64,000 nt of DNA. Source: Nocardia yamanashiensis NBRC 100130. Its GTDB lineage: Bacteria > Actinomycetota > Actinomycetes > Mycobacteriales > Mycobacteriaceae. The notes under the pieces are model-generated. The model had not been told where the DNA came from. It saw nothing but the letters and a program-made list of their open reading frames with translations, and searched no databases. Location: contig NZ_BDCD01000019.1 in the NCBI RefSeq assembly GCF_001613325.1, forward strand, positions 227,119 to 291,118, in the 5' to 3' direction. This document shows positions 32,017-40,710 of the stretch, one piece after another (position 1 is the first letter of the stretch; each line of letters starts with the position of its first letter). A program made the translations under genes and the position numbers.

Positions 32017-33278
32017 GTTCCGCGCGGTCACCCGAAGAGCGGGCCCGCCAGGCCGTCGAGGCGGCCTGGCGGATCGAGTGGCCGCGGCTGGTCGCCGGCC
32101 TGACCCGCATGGTCGGCGATATCGGGCTGGCGGAGGAGGTCGCGCAGGACGCGTACCTGGCGGCGCTGGAGCAGTGGGTGCGCGACGGGGTGCCGCCCAA
32201 TCCCGGCGGCTGGCTCATGCTCACCGCCAAACACCGTGCGCTGGACCGGATCCGGCGCGACGCCACCTTCGCGCGCAAGCTGGCTCTGCTCGGGCGGGAG
32301 CTGGAACACGGTCCGGAGGAGGCGGAGCCCGCGCCGCCGATCCAGGACGACCTACTGCGGATGATCTTCACCGCCTGCCATCCGGTGCTCACCCCGCCGG
32401 CCCGCGCCGCGCTCACGCTGCGCATGGTCGGCGGGCTCACCACCGCCGAGATCGCCCGCGCCTATCTGGCGCCGGAATCGACCGTGGCGCAACGCATCGT
32501 GCGCGCCAAGCGGACCATCGCGAAGGCCCGGGTGCCCTACGAGGTGCCGGCCGGGCCGGAACTCACCGAGCGCCTGGATTCGGTGCTGGAAGTTATCTAT
32601 CTGATCTTCAACGAGGGGTACACCGCCACCCACGGCGACAGCTGGGTACGGGCCGAATTATGCGAGGACGCATTGCGATTGGCGCGCATCCTGGCCGAAC
32701 TGCTGCCCGGCGAGGCGGAAACCCACGGACTGGCCGCCTTGCTCGAACTCCAGGCGTCGCGGCTGCGCGCTCGCGGCGGCGGGGACAGCGCGCCCATCCT
32801 GCTGGCGGATCAGGATCGGGCGCAATGGAATCGGCTGCTCATCGGCCGGGGATTCGCGGCGCTGGGCCGCGCGCACGCGGTGAATCGCGCCCGGGCCGCG
32901 GCGCCCGGCCGCTATGCCCTGCAGGCCGCCATCGCCGCCATGCACGCCATGGCCCCGACCGTCGCCGACACCGATTGGCAGCGCGTCGCGGGACTGTATG
33001 CCCAGCTGGCGCAACGCTTTCCCTCGCCGATCGTGGAACTGAACCGGGCGGTCGCGGTGGGCATGGCGCTCGGCCCGGCCGCCGGACTGGAGCTCGCCGA
33101 CAAGCTCGCCGCCACCGGCGCGCTCGACGACTACCACCTGCTCTACGCCGTCCGCGGCGACCTGCTGGCCCGCCTCGGCGACACCGCCGAAGCCCGCACC
33201 GCCTTCCTCCGCGCCGCCGAACTCACCGCCAACCGCGACGAACAGGAACTCCTGCGCCGCCGTGCGGCAGAAACCTGA
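32013..33278 (+). CDS. ECF sigma factor with long C-terminal extension (ECF42 type)
   Basis: A 421-residue protein. Sigma-70 region 2 (MVGDIGLAEEVAQDAYLAAL, then LMLTAKHRALDRIRRD) and region 4 (GGLTTAEIARAYLAPESTV) occupy the first 175 residues. The remaining 240 residues are the helical, TPR-like DUF6596 extension that defines ECF42, with YLIFNEGYTATHGD and LNRAVAVGMALGP. ECF42 factors lack a classical anti-sigma and are linked to DGPF proteins, matching the overlapping YCII gene. Confidence 0.9.
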   Translation: MSSARSPEERARQAVEAAWRIEWPRLVAGLTRMVGDIGLAEEVAQDAYLAALEQWVRDGVPPNPGGWLMLTAKHRALDRIRRDATFARKLALLGRELEHGPEEAEPAPPIQDDLLRMIFTACHPVLTPPARAALTLRMVGGLTTAEIARAYLAPESTVAQRIVRAKRTIAKARVPYEVPAGPELTERLDSVLEVIYLIFNEGYTATHGDSWVRAELCEDALRLARILAELLPGEAETHGLAALLELQASRLRARGGGDSAPILLADQDRAQWNRLLIGRGFAALGRAHAVNRARAAAPGRYALQAAIAAMHAMAPTVADTDWQRVAGLYAQLAQRFPSPIVELNRAVAVGMALGPAAGLELADKLAATGALDDYHLLYAVRGDLLARLGDTAEARTAFLRAAELTANRDEQELLRRRAAET

Positions 33279-33453
33279 TGGGTCATCCCCTACGTCATCC
33301 CGGCACGCGCCCTGTCGTCTCCACGGCCCCGCCCCGGCGGGAACTGGCCTGTTGACCAGCACAAACAGGGGCGGATCGAGATCTCGACACGCCGCGTAGC
33401 TCCCCAGATGTGTCTGTCCGCGCGGGTATGGTCGCTGCCTGATCCGTCTATTC

Positions 33454-34002
33454 GTGATTGGCAACGGTTCGAAGAAGGCGACGCGCCGGAGTTTCCGAGT
33501 CGGAGTGCTCGGACTGCTCCTGGCCGCGGCGGTACCGGCGATGACCGGCACCGCACCCGCGGCGCAGGCGGCTCCCGAAGTGGATGTCGCGCTGCTCACC
33601 AACCTGTCCGCACGATTGGCCGAGGCGACCATGTCCTCCGGCCTGGTCGAATTCGCCATGGTGCCGGGGCTGACCGTGCTGTCGGCCGTGGTGGAGCCGG
33701 AGTTCGCCTACCCCAAGCCGGCCTTGAAGACCATGGCGCTCACCGTGGTTCCGCTCGACCAGTTTCCGGCGTTCGACCAGATCATCACCCATGAGAGCAG
33801 CTGGCGGGTGTTCGCCGTGAACCCGTCGTCGGGCGCCTACGGCCTGGCTCAGGCCCTGCCCGCGCACAAGATGAGCAGCGAGGGCGTGGACTGGCTGATC
33901 AACCCGATGACCCAGTTGCGCTGGGCGTACCGCTACATGGTGCAGCGATACGGCAGCCCCAACGCGGCCTGGGAGTTCTGGCAGGCCAACCACTGGTACT
34001 GA
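33454..34002 (+). CDS. Secreted transglycosylase-like (SLT/APF-type) protein
   Basis: A 182-residue exported protein. A basic start (SKKATRRSFR) and hydrophobic core lead to an AQAA cleavage site near residue 40. The C-terminal 60 residues carry the lysozyme-like core ITHESSWRVFAVNPSSGAYG, with Glu as probable acid catalyst, then GLAQALPAHKM and WAYRYMVQRYGSP. This resembles the short SLT-like domain of resuscitation/aggregation factors acting on peptidoglycan. The GTG start lacks a clear Shine-Dalgarno sequence. Confidence 0.75.
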   Translation: MIGNGSKKATRRSFRVGVLGLLLAAAVPAMTGTAPAAQAAPEVDVALLTNLSARLAEATMSSGLVEFAMVPGLTVLSAVVEPEFAYPKPALKTMALTVVPLDQFPAFDQIITHESSWRVFAVNPSSGAYGLAQALPAHKMSSEGVDWLINPMTQLRWAYRYMVQRYGSPNAAWEFWQANHWY

Positions 34003-34007
34003 AACGA

Positions 34008-34037
34008 CGTCGACCGTCCCCGAGGGGACGGTCGACG
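34008..34037. terminator. Bidirectional hairpin between convergent genes
   Basis: CGTCGACCGTCCC pairs with GGGACGGTCGACG around a tiny CGAG loop. The 13-bp stem is perfect. It begins five bases after the transglycosylase stop and lies 18 bp from the NmrA-type gene's end. Confidence 0.85.
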
Positions 34038-34054
34038 GGCGTCAGGCTGGATGC

Positions 34055-34906
34055 TCAGCTCAGGGCGGCGCGGAATACCTCTGCGGCCGGGGTCGACGGG
34101 CGGCCCAGCAGCTGCTGCAGGTGCCCGCTGTCCACGTCCAGCAGACCGCCCTTCGCGATGCCCGCGTCCGCATCGGCCAGCGCCCGCGCGAATCCCTCCG
34201 GCAGTCCCGCCCCGATGAGCCCGGCGGCGTAATCGGCCTCGGGCAGATCCTGGTAGCGCACCGGCTTGCCGGATGCTTCCGACATCGCCTGCGCCAGTTC
34301 GTCATAGCTGAGCAGCGCGTCACCGCCGAGCTCGTAGACCTGGCCCGCGTGCCCGTCGCTGGTCAGCACGTTCGCCGCGACCTCGGCGTAATCGGCGCGG
34401 GCCGCGCCCGCCACCTTGCCGGCGCCCGCCGCGCCCGCGAACACTCCGGTCTCGACCGCGTGCGGCAGCCCGTTGGTGTAGTTCTCCCAGTACCAGCCGT
34501 TGCGCAGGATCACGTGCGGCACAGTCGCTTCCGCGAGCACGGCCTCGGTGCCGGTGTGCTCCTGGGCGAGGATCATCGGATTGCGGTCCGCGACGGGGAT
34601 GCTGGTGTAGGCCAGCAGCTGCACCCCGGCCCGCTCGGCGGCGCGAATCACATTGGCGTGCTGGGCGACTCGCGCCCCGAACTCGTTGCCCGACACCAGC
34701 AGCACCCGGTCGACCCCGGCCAGCGCGCGGTCGAGGGCCGCCGGATCGTCATAGCTCGCCTGCCGCACGTCCACACCCTGCTCGGCCAGATCCGCGGCCT
34801 TGGCCGGATCGCGGACGATGGCGACCGGCGTCTCACCCTTCTTCAGCAGCGCTTCGACGACGAGACGGCCCAGCTGGCCGGTGGCTCCGGTGACGGCGAC
34901 GGTCAT
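34055..34906 (-). CDS. NmrA-family NAD(P)-dependent reductase (QorB-like quinone reductase)
   Basis: A 283-residue short-chain-fold protein. The Rossmann motif AVTGATGQLGRLVVEAL is at the N-terminus. LLVSGNEFGARVAQHANVI, LAYTSIPVADRNPM and LRNGWYWENY are the pattern of QorB-type NADPH quinone reductases. The ATG at 34904-34906 has GGAGGAA just upstream. It is divergent from a single-cysteine HxlR regulator with a TACTA palindrome between them, the arrangement of known redox-sensing QorR/qor2 pairs. Confidence 0.85.
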   Translation of the reverse strand: MTVAVTGATGQLGRLVVEALLKKGETPVAIVRDPAKAADLAEQGVDVRQASYDDPAALDRALAGVDRVLLVSGNEFGARVAQHANVIRAAERAGVQLLAYTSIPVADRNPMILAQEHTGTEAVLAEATVPHVILRNGWYWENYTNGLPHAVETGVFAGAAGAGKVAGAARADYAEVAANVLTSDGHAGQVYELGGDALLSYDELAQAMSEASGKPVRYQDLPEADYAAGLIGAGLPEGFARALADADAGIAKGGLLDVDSGHLQQLLGRPSTPAAEVFRAALS

Positions 34907-34950
34907 GACTTCCTCCATGGTTCCAGGGAATTAACTGCTTGATCAGACTG

Positions 34951-34965
34951 TACTAACTAATAGTA
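34951..34965. promoter_or_regulatory. TACTA-N5-TAGTA operator between reductase and HxlR genes
   Basis: TACTAACTAATAGTA is a perfect inverted repeat with five-base arms. It lies about 45 bp upstream of the reductase start and 50 bp upstream of the HxlR start. DUF24/HxlR proteins bind short palindromes of this kind, so it probably controls both promoters. Confidence 0.65.
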
Positions 34966-35015
34966 AGCACATCCTATTCCGGAACCGCTACCCCAAAGTT
35001 AGGTAATCTCGTCTC

Positions 35016-35414
35016 ATGAGCACGCGGCCCACCGACCAGGTCGATACCGACGACCCCACCCTGGAAGCCGACGTCTTCGCCCGGAACTGCCAATCCCGGC
35101 CGGTACTGCAGGACGTCGCCAGCCGCTGGGGCGTGCTCGCCCTGGTCGCCCTGCGCGCGGGCCCCTACCGCTTCAGCGCCCTGCGCCGCCGGGTGGACGG
35201 CATCAGCGAACGAATGCTCTCGCAGACCCTGCAAACCCTGGAACGCGACGGCATGATCAATCGCGAAGTCCAGCAATCCATCCCACCCCACGTCGAATAC
35301 ACCCTCACCGAACTGGGCGAGCAGGTGGCCGACCGCCTGGAAGCGTTGATCGTCGTACTCGAGACGAATATCGAGACGATCAAAGCCGCCCAGGACGCCT
35401 ACCACCGCGAGTGA
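35016..35414 (+). CDS. HxlR/DUF24-family redox-responsive regulator
   Basis: A 132-residue winged-helix protein. RWGVLALVALRAGPYRFSAL, GISERMLSQTLQTLERDGMI and VEYTLTELGEQVADRL are the HxlR core. It has a single Cys, residue 25 in ARNCQSRPVL, at the position of the redox-sensing Cys in QorR and related proteins. Thiol oxidation would then release it from the operator and induce the divergent quinone reductase. This mechanism is inferred from family knowledge. Confidence 0.85.
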   Translation: MSTRPTDQVDTDDPTLEADVFARNCQSRPVLQDVASRWGVLALVALRAGPYRFSALRRRVDGISERMLSQTLQTLERDGMINREVQQSIPPHVEYTLTELGEQVADRLEALIVVLETNIETIKAAQDAYHRE

Positions 35415-35420
35415 AGTGAG

Positions 35421-35460
35421 CAACTCTCGTACTCTCAGGGGCTTCGCCCCCGAACCCCCG
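35421..35460. repeat. Dispersed intergenic repeat, copy 1
   Basis: CAACTCTCGTACTCTCAGGG followed by GCTTCGCCCC forms a GGGGC-TTC-GCCCC hairpin. A second copy with nearly the same 5' half lies at 43969-44008. Both start just after a plus-strand gene, so they could act as terminators. Confidence 0.7.
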
Positions 35461-35519
35461 ACACGCAGGAACCAACGCTCGGGGCATCCCCCGAACACGA
35501 CGAACGGAGAGCCTCCGCT

Positions 35520-35999
35520 ATGCCGCCCGCGACTGATCTGCGATACCTGGAGCGCTGCGTCGAACTCGCCGCCGAAGCGCTCGCTGCGGGCGACGAGCCC
35601 TTCGGTTCGATGCTGGTCGCCGCCGACGGCAGCGTGCTCGCCGAGGATCGCAACCGCGTGGCGGGCGGCGACCACACGCGCCATCCGGAATTCGAGCTCG
35701 CCCGCTGGGCCGCCGAAAATCTGAGTCCGGCCGAGCGCGCTACTGCCACCGTCTACACCTCTGGTGAGCACTGCCCCATGTGCTCGGCCGCGCACGCCTG
35801 GGTCGGCCTGGGCCCCATCGTCTATGCCGCCTCGACCGAGCAGCTCAGCGCCTGGCTCGCCGAATTCGGCGTCGCCCCGGGCCCGGTGGCCGCACTTCCC
35901 ATCCAGGCGATCGCGCCGAATGTGCCTGTCTCCGGCCCGTTCCCGGAGCTGACCGACCGCATCTACGCCCTGCACCGCGAACTGCACCGACCCGCCTGA
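35520..35999 (+). CDS. Nucleoside/guanine deaminase-like cytidine deaminase-fold protein
   Basis: A 159-residue zinc enzyme of the CDA/guanine deaminase superfamily. GDEPFGSMLVAADGSVL is the family N-terminus. The zinc site is HPEFELARW (His ligand and Glu proton shuttle; HPE instead of the usual HAE) plus SGEHCPMCSAAHAW (two Cys ligands). It hydrolytically deaminates a purine or pyrimidine base or nucleoside. Guanine deaminase would suit a genome that degrades purines, but the gene is 18 kb from that island and stands alone. Confidence 0.82.
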   Translation: MPPATDLRYLERCVELAAEALAAGDEPFGSMLVAADGSVLAEDRNRVAGGDHTRHPEFELARWAAENLSPAERATATVYTSGEHCPMCSAAHAWVGLGPIVYAASTEQLSAWLAEFGVAPGPVAALPIQAIAPNVPVSGPFPELTDRIYALHRELHRPA

Positions 36000-36042
36000 G
36001 CGAAACCGCGTCCAAGGCCGTCCGCCCCATAGGATTCGGCGG

Positions 36043-36576
36043 GTGGAGAACCGCCTCTCGCATCGTGGCTGGGCCAATGCCACCCGCGTGATCGCCCTGG
36101 CCACGGCGATCCTGTGCCTGACCCTGCTCTGGCTCGAGATGTCCGGCGAATCGACCGGATCCACGCTCCTCACCCGATTCCTGCTCGGTCTCACCGCCCT
36201 GGCGTGGTTCGGCACCGCCGCCGCCGGCCTGCTGCGCTATCGCGCCTGGGCGCTGAGCCTGCTGGCTCCGCTGGTGGTCGTCGCCACGTTCGTCGTCGCG
36301 CGCTCGGGCGCGCCCGCCGAGCTCGGCTGGACCCTCTCCAAATCCGCTCTCGAGCAGGCCGCGATCACCTGTGCTCCCACCACGGGCACCCGGATCGGCG
36401 TCTTCCACGTCTCCACCATCGCCAACCGCGAAGGCGGCTGCCTGCTCTACACCACCGGCGGTTTCATGACCTATTCCGGCTTCGCCTACTTCCCCGATGC
36501 CGCGCCCGCTCCCGGTGGCGACCTCTATTACGAACCGTTCGAAGGCCCCTGGTATCACTTCGAGGAATCCTTCTGA
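36043..36576 (+). CDS. Membrane protein of unknown function
   Basis: A 177-residue protein with three membrane helices in the first 90 residues (about 13-32, 42-63 and 68-88). A soluble C-terminal domain has two cysteines (ITCAPTTG and REGGCLLY) and is rich in aromatic residues (YYEPFEGPWYHFEESF). No family recognised. The GTG start lacks a strong ribosome binding site. It converges on lpd, and both stop codons lie within one long inverted repeat. Confidence 0.65.
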   Translation: MENRLSHRGWANATRVIALATAILCLTLLWLEMSGESTGSTLLTRFLLGLTALAWFGTAAAGLLRYRAWALSLLAPLVVVATFVVARSGAPAELGWTLSKSALEQAAITCAPTTGTRIGVFHVSTIANREGGCLLYTTGGFMTYSGFAYFPDAAPAPGGDLYYEPFEGPWYHFEESF

Positions 36577-36649
36577 TCGACGGCACGAAAACGGCCCGGC
36601 CCCAGCGGGTTTCGCTGGAACCGGGCCGTACGTCTGCCGTCGATCAGAA
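36571..36649. terminator. Large nested hairpin covering both stop codons of the membrane-protein and lpd genes
   Basis: An outer 15-bp perfect repeat (TTCTGATCGACGGCA at 36571-36585 with its complement at 36635-36649) encloses ACGGCCCGG/CCGGGCCGT (36591-36599 and 36621-36629) and CCAGCG/CGCTGG (36602-36607 and 36613-36618). The plus-strand stop TGA (36574-36576) and the lpd stop (36644-36646) both sit in the outer arms. Confidence 0.85.
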
Positions 36650-38047
36650 GTTGATCATGTGGCCGGCGAGGCCGTGGATGGCTTCCTGCAGCGCTTCGCT
36701 CAACGTCGGGTGGGTGTGGACGTTGCGAGCCAGCTCGTTGACCGTCAGGTCCCACTTCTGGGCCAGGGTCAGCTCGGGCAGCAGCTCCGAGACATCGGGG
36801 CCGATCAGGTGGCCGCCGACGAGTTCGCCGTACTTGGCGTCGGAGATGAGCTTGACGAAGCCCTGGGCGTCGCCGAGACCGTGCGCCTTGCCGTTCGCGG
36901 TGAACGGGAAGGTGGCGACCTTGACGTCGTAACCCTCGGCGCGGGCCTGCTCCTCGGTGAGACCGAAGGAGGCGACCTGCGGCTGGCAGAAGGTGGCGCG
37001 CGGCATCATGCGGTAATCGCCGAGCGGCATGGTCTCCGCGCCCGCGATGGTCTCCGCGGCCACCACACCCTGCGCTTCCGCGACATGCGCGAGCTGCAGC
37101 TTCGCGGTGACGTCACCGATGGCGTAGATGTGCGGCACATTGGTGCGCATGTAGTCGTCGATGGCGATGGCGCCGCGATCGGTCAGCTGCACGCCGGTCT
37201 TGTCGAGGCCGTAGCCGTCGATGCGCGGGGCGAAGCCGACGGCCTGCAGCACCTTGTCGACCGTGACGGTCTCGATGGCGCCGGACTTGTTGTCCTTGAT
37301 GGCGACGGTGACCTTGGACCCGTCGTCGTCGATGGACTGCACGGCCGCACCGGTGGTGATGGTGATGCCGAGCTTCTTGTACGCCTTGGTGATCTCCTTG
37401 GAGACGTCGGCGTCCTCGTTCGGCAGCGCGCGGTCGAGGAATTCGACGATGCGCACGTCCACGCCGTAGTTCTTGAGGACGTAGCCGAACTCCATGCCGA
37501 TGGCGCCCGCGCCGACGATCAGGATCGAGCCGGGCAGGTCACGGGTGAGGATCTGCTCCTCGTAGGTGACCACATTGGCGGACAGGGAGGTGCCGGGCAG
37601 CAGCTTGGTGACGGTGCCGGTCGCGATGATCACGTTGTCGAACGTGACCGTCTCGGTGCCGCCCTTGCTCAGCGCCACGGACAGGGTGTTGGCATCGACG
37701 AAGGTGCCCGCACCGTCGAACTCGTCGATCTTGTTCTTCTTCATCAGGAAGTGGACGCCCTTGACGCGGCCGTCCGCCACCTTGCGGCTGCGGTCGAACG
37801 CCGCGCCGAAGTCGAAGCTCGCCTGGCCGGAAATGCCGAAGGTCTTGGCTTCCTTGGTGAAAATATGGGCCAGTTCGGCGTTACGCAGCAGTGCCTTGGA
37901 GGGAATGCAGCCCACGTTCAGGCACACGCCACCCCAGTATTTCTGCTCGACGATCGCTGTTCGCAGGCCGAGTTGAGCGGCGCGGATCGCGGCGACGTAA
38001 CCGCCGGGACCAGCGCCGAGAACGACGACATCGTAGTGGGAAGTCAC
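36644..38047 (-). CDS. lpd: Dihydrolipoamide dehydrogenase
   Basis: A 467-residue flavoprotein disulphide reductase. FAD motif VVLGAGPGGYVAAIRAAQLG, redox-active disulphide GGVCLNVGCIPSKALL, NAD motif ILIVGAGAIGMEFGYVL, YAIGDVTAKLQLAHVA and the C-terminal active-site HTHPTLSEA are all present. It reoxidises lipoyl groups of pyruvate and oxoglutarate dehydrogenases and, in mycobacteria, supports peroxiredoxin. It corresponds to M. tuberculosis LpdC, which lies near ramB and icl1. Confidence 0.96.
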   Translation of the reverse strand: MTSHYDVVVLGAGPGGYVAAIRAAQLGLRTAIVEQKYWGGVCLNVGCIPSKALLRNAELAHIFTKEAKTFGISGQASFDFGAAFDRSRKVADGRVKGVHFLMKKNKIDEFDGAGTFVDANTLSVALSKGGTETVTFDNVIIATGTVTKLLPGTSLSANVVTYEEQILTRDLPGSILIVGAGAIGMEFGYVLKNYGVDVRIVEFLDRALPNEDADVSKEITKAYKKLGITITTGAAVQSIDDDGSKVTVAIKDNKSGAIETVTVDKVLQAVGFAPRIDGYGLDKTGVQLTDRGAIAIDDYMRTNVPHIYAIGDVTAKLQLAHVAEAQGVVAAETIAGAETMPLGDYRMMPRATFCQPQVASFGLTEEQARAEGYDVKVATFPFTANGKAHGLGDAQGFVKLISDAKYGELVGGHLIGPDVSELLPELTLAQKWDLTVNELARNVHTHPTLSEALQEAIHGLAGHMINF

Positions 38048-38124
38048 GCCCCCGAGACTAGCCCTGTTGCCGCGCGCTCACTCATCCATCCCCCGCCTCG
38101 GTGAGAGCGCGGACACAGCGGGAC

Positions 38125-38433
38125 TCAGGCTTGCCCGGTCTCGAACCGACTGATCAGTCCGTCGAACAGCGTGAACTTCCAGGCGGTCCGCATCGCGCCC
38201 CAGCGATCATTGCTGTAGTCCGCCACGAACGAGGTCGGCGAAGTCACGGATTCGATCTTCATCCGGCCATTGGTGGCGAAGATCTCGGACTCGGTCCACT
38301 GCGCCAGATTCCGCTCCTGCCCGTCGTCGGACATGCTGGCGTCGGCGGCCAGGGTCCGGAAGAAGGCGTCGGAATCGTGCGCGTTCACCGCGTCCACGAA
38401 CTTGGTCACGATGGGTTCGAGCTGTGCGGTCAT
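38125..38433 (-). CDS. SnoaL/NTF2-like small protein
   Basis: A 102-residue cone-fold protein: EPIVTKFVDAVNAHDSDAFF, then ADASMSDDGQER and DGLISRFETGQA. This is the SnoaL-like pattern of a helical N-terminus and curved sheet. No catalytic residues can be assigned, and function is unknown. I chose the ATG at 38431-38433; an upstream extension into the dipeptidase gene lacks coding character. Confidence 0.7.
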   Translation of the reverse strand: MTAQLEPIVTKFVDAVNAHDSDAFFRTLAADASMSDDGQERNLAQWTESEIFATNGRMKIESVTSPTSFVADYSNDRWGAMRTAWKFTLFDGLISRFETGQA

Positions 38434-38491
38434 CCGGTCATCCCTCTCGAATCGGTTGGGCAGGACGGACAGCGAACACTCGGCAACGAGT

Positions 38492-39502
38492 CTAGTGCCA
38501 GACCTTGCGGGCGACCCGCGCAAAATTGCCGCCGAACACGGCGGCGCGATCGGCGTCGGAGAAACCGCGCTCGGCCAGCACCTGGTTCAGGCCCGGGAAG
38601 CCGGACTCGCCGAGGAAATCCTCCGGCGGCGTCCATTGCAGCTGGCCGTAGCGGGTGTACTCCTCGGAGAAGCTCTCCGGGCTGTCGGCCAGCATGGCGT
38701 TGAACTCGTCGGCGTCGAAGGAATAGTCGGAGCCGATCCCGATGTGCTCGATGCCGACCAGCTCCGCACCGTAGGCGATGTGATCGGCCATGGCGCGCAC
38801 CCGCTCGGCGCCTTCGTCAGGTGCGTTGTGCCCCAGGAAGATTCCCACCCCGTTGATGCCGATGACGCCGCCCGTCTCGGCGCAGGCGCGGGCCTGATCG
38901 TCGGTGATATTGCGCGGATGCGCGTGCAGGGCGGCGAAATTGGAGTGGCTGTAGATCATCGGCACGGTGCTGACGCGCGCGATGTCCAAGCCCGTCCGTA
39001 CCGAGCAGTGCGAGCCGTCGGCGAAGACCCCGACCTCGTTGAGCACCCCGATCAGATCGCGCCCGTAGGCGGTCAGCCCGGTGTCCTCGGTGTCGAGACA
39101 GCCGCAGCCCGCGGCATTGCGGGTGTTGTAGGTGGGCAGCAGGGAACGCAGGCCCAGCTCGTGGAACACGTCCACATTGTCGAGATCGCCGTCCAGCGGA
39201 TTGGAGTCCTCGAGATCGAAGGCCAGCACGCTGGTGTCGTCGACGGTGTCGGCGCCCGGCTCCGGCCAGGCGTCCTCGGCGCCCGAGACCATGCGGAAAC
39301 GGCCGTCCGCCAAGGCATCCCGGCGGAATTGCTCGGCCAGCGCGCGGGCGTCGGCCGCCGAGTGCGGGGCGTAGCCGATATTGATCGACAGGTAGGAGCC
39401 GAGCGGATACCGGCCCAGCTCACCCATATCGGCGGTGGGCAGCAGGGGCGGGCAGCAGTGCTGCTCCCACAGCCGGGGCATGACGATCGCCGGATGCGAC
39501 AA
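38492..39502 (-). CDS. Membrane dipeptidase (peptidase M19 family)
   Basis: A 336-residue M19 metallopeptidase. Metal-site and family stretches visible are VFADGSHCSVRTGLDIA, MIYSHSNFAALHAHPRNITD, GINGVGIFLG and IEHIGIGSDYSFDA, with LAFDLEDSNPL near the N-terminus. These enzymes cleave dipeptides, often with D-residues. The TTG start is supported by GAGGAGGT five bases upstream. The N-terminal xHxD metal ligands typical of renal dipeptidase are not obvious, so the exact substrate is uncertain. Confidence 0.82.
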   Translation of the reverse strand: MSHPAIVMPRLWEQHCCPPLLPTADMGELGRYPLGSYLSINIGYAPHSAADARALAEQFRRDALADGRFRMVSGAEDAWPEPGADTVDDTSVLAFDLEDSNPLDGDLDNVDVFHELGLRSLLPTYNTRNAAGCGCLDTEDTGLTAYGRDLIGVLNEVGVFADGSHCSVRTGLDIARVSTVPMIYSHSNFAALHAHPRNITDDQARACAETGGVIGINGVGIFLGHNAPDEGAERVRAMADHIAYGAELVGIEHIGIGSDYSFDADEFNAMLADSPESFSEEYTRYGQLQWTPPEDFLGESGFPGLNQVLAERGFSDADRAAVFGGNFARVARKVWH

Positions 39503-39585
39503 CCCGGACCTCCTCGCGGACTCGGTCTCCGAATCCGCAATCCTACTGACCGGTGCGGAAATGCCCGCTCACTAAGGTGAGGCGC

Positions 39586-40587
39586 GTGGACACGCTCGAC
39601 GGCACGGTTTCGACCCAGCTCATCCGGCTGGTTCGCGATGCCGCGGTCCGGGCGGGGGTCGACACCGCGCAGCTGGCCGGGGTGCACGGACTCGACGACG
39701 CCACCCTCACCGGCGAACTCAACCGCATCCCGCTGCACTCGCTGATCCGCCTGTGGGAGTTGATCGCTCACGCCGGACCGGCGGCGGGCGCGGGCCTCGC
39801 CGTGGTCGCGACGGCCCCGCTCGGCGCCCTCACCACCTGGGACTACCTGGTGACCACCGGGGCCACCTTCGCCGATGCCCTGCGCGCCGCCCAGCCCTAC
39901 CACCGGGTCGTCACCGCCGCCGGCGAAGGCTTCGACCTGCACGCCGACGGCGATCTCACCGTCGGCTACCGCACCACCGCGGGCGATCCCCGCGTCGCCG
40001 CCGTGGTCAACGAATACGTCCTCGCCTACTACCTGCGCCGCGCCCGCGAAGCCACCGGCCGCCCCGTCCGCGCCAAACGCGTCACCTTCGGACACGCGGC
40101 CCCCCAACACCATTCGCTCCTGATCGACGCTTTCGGCACCGCCGCCATCGAATTCGGCGCGGCCACCGACAGCATCACCTTCGCCGCCGCCGACGCCACC
40201 GCACCCCTGCACCGCGCCGACCCCATCCTCGGCGACCTCCTCCGCAGCCACGCCGACCTGGTTCTCTCCAGCTCGAAAGCGATTCCCGGCCCCCTCGAAG
40301 CCTTCCGGATCGCCCTGCGCGCGGCGCTGGACACCGGCGACCTCACCCTGGACGCAGTAGCCCACCGCCTCCTCCTCAGCCGCCGCACCCTGCAACGCCA
40401 GCTGGCCGACGCCGGCACGACCTGGCGACACGAGGTCGACCTGATCCGCTACGAGCGGGCCACATCTCTACTGGCAGAGGGAAATACGACGACATCGGTG
40501 GCCGCCCGGCTCGGCTTCGCCGACGACCGCGCCCTGCGCAAAGCCTTCCACCGCTGGACCGGCGCAGCACCCACCCGCGCCCACTGA
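39586..40587 (+). CDS. AraC-family transcriptional regulator
   Basis: A 333-residue regulator with an N-terminal arabinose-binding-like/OruR-type domain and a C-terminal AraC DNA-binding domain (LDAVAHRLLLSRRTLQRQL, then EVDLIRYERATSLL and SVAARLGFADDRALRKAFHR). The GTG at 39586 follows AAGGTGAGG. It lies 123 bp upstream of an oxidoreductase on the same strand, its likely target. Confidence 0.85.
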   Translation: MDTLDGTVSTQLIRLVRDAAVRAGVDTAQLAGVHGLDDATLTGELNRIPLHSLIRLWELIAHAGPAAGAGLAVVATAPLGALTTWDYLVTTGATFADALRAAQPYHRVVTAAGEGFDLHADGDLTVGYRTTAGDPRVAAVVNEYVLAYYLRRAREATGRPVRAKRVTFGHAAPQHHSLLIDAFGTAAIEFGAATDSITFAAADATAPLHRADPILGDLLRSHADLVLSSSKAIPGPLEAFRIALRAALDTGDLTLDAVAHRLLLSRRTLQRQLADAGTTWRHEVDLIRYERATSLLAEGNTTTSVAARLGFADDRALRKAFHRWTGAAPTRAH

Positions 40588-40710
40588 GAAGCTGGCGCCG
40601 GAGGGCCGGGTGGTGGCATCGCGGGACCTGGGAACGGGCCGGGTGCGGAAATAAAGTTCTCTTCAGCAGGCCGGGCACATCGGCCGGAAGAACGAAAAGG
40701 GTTGTGCAAC

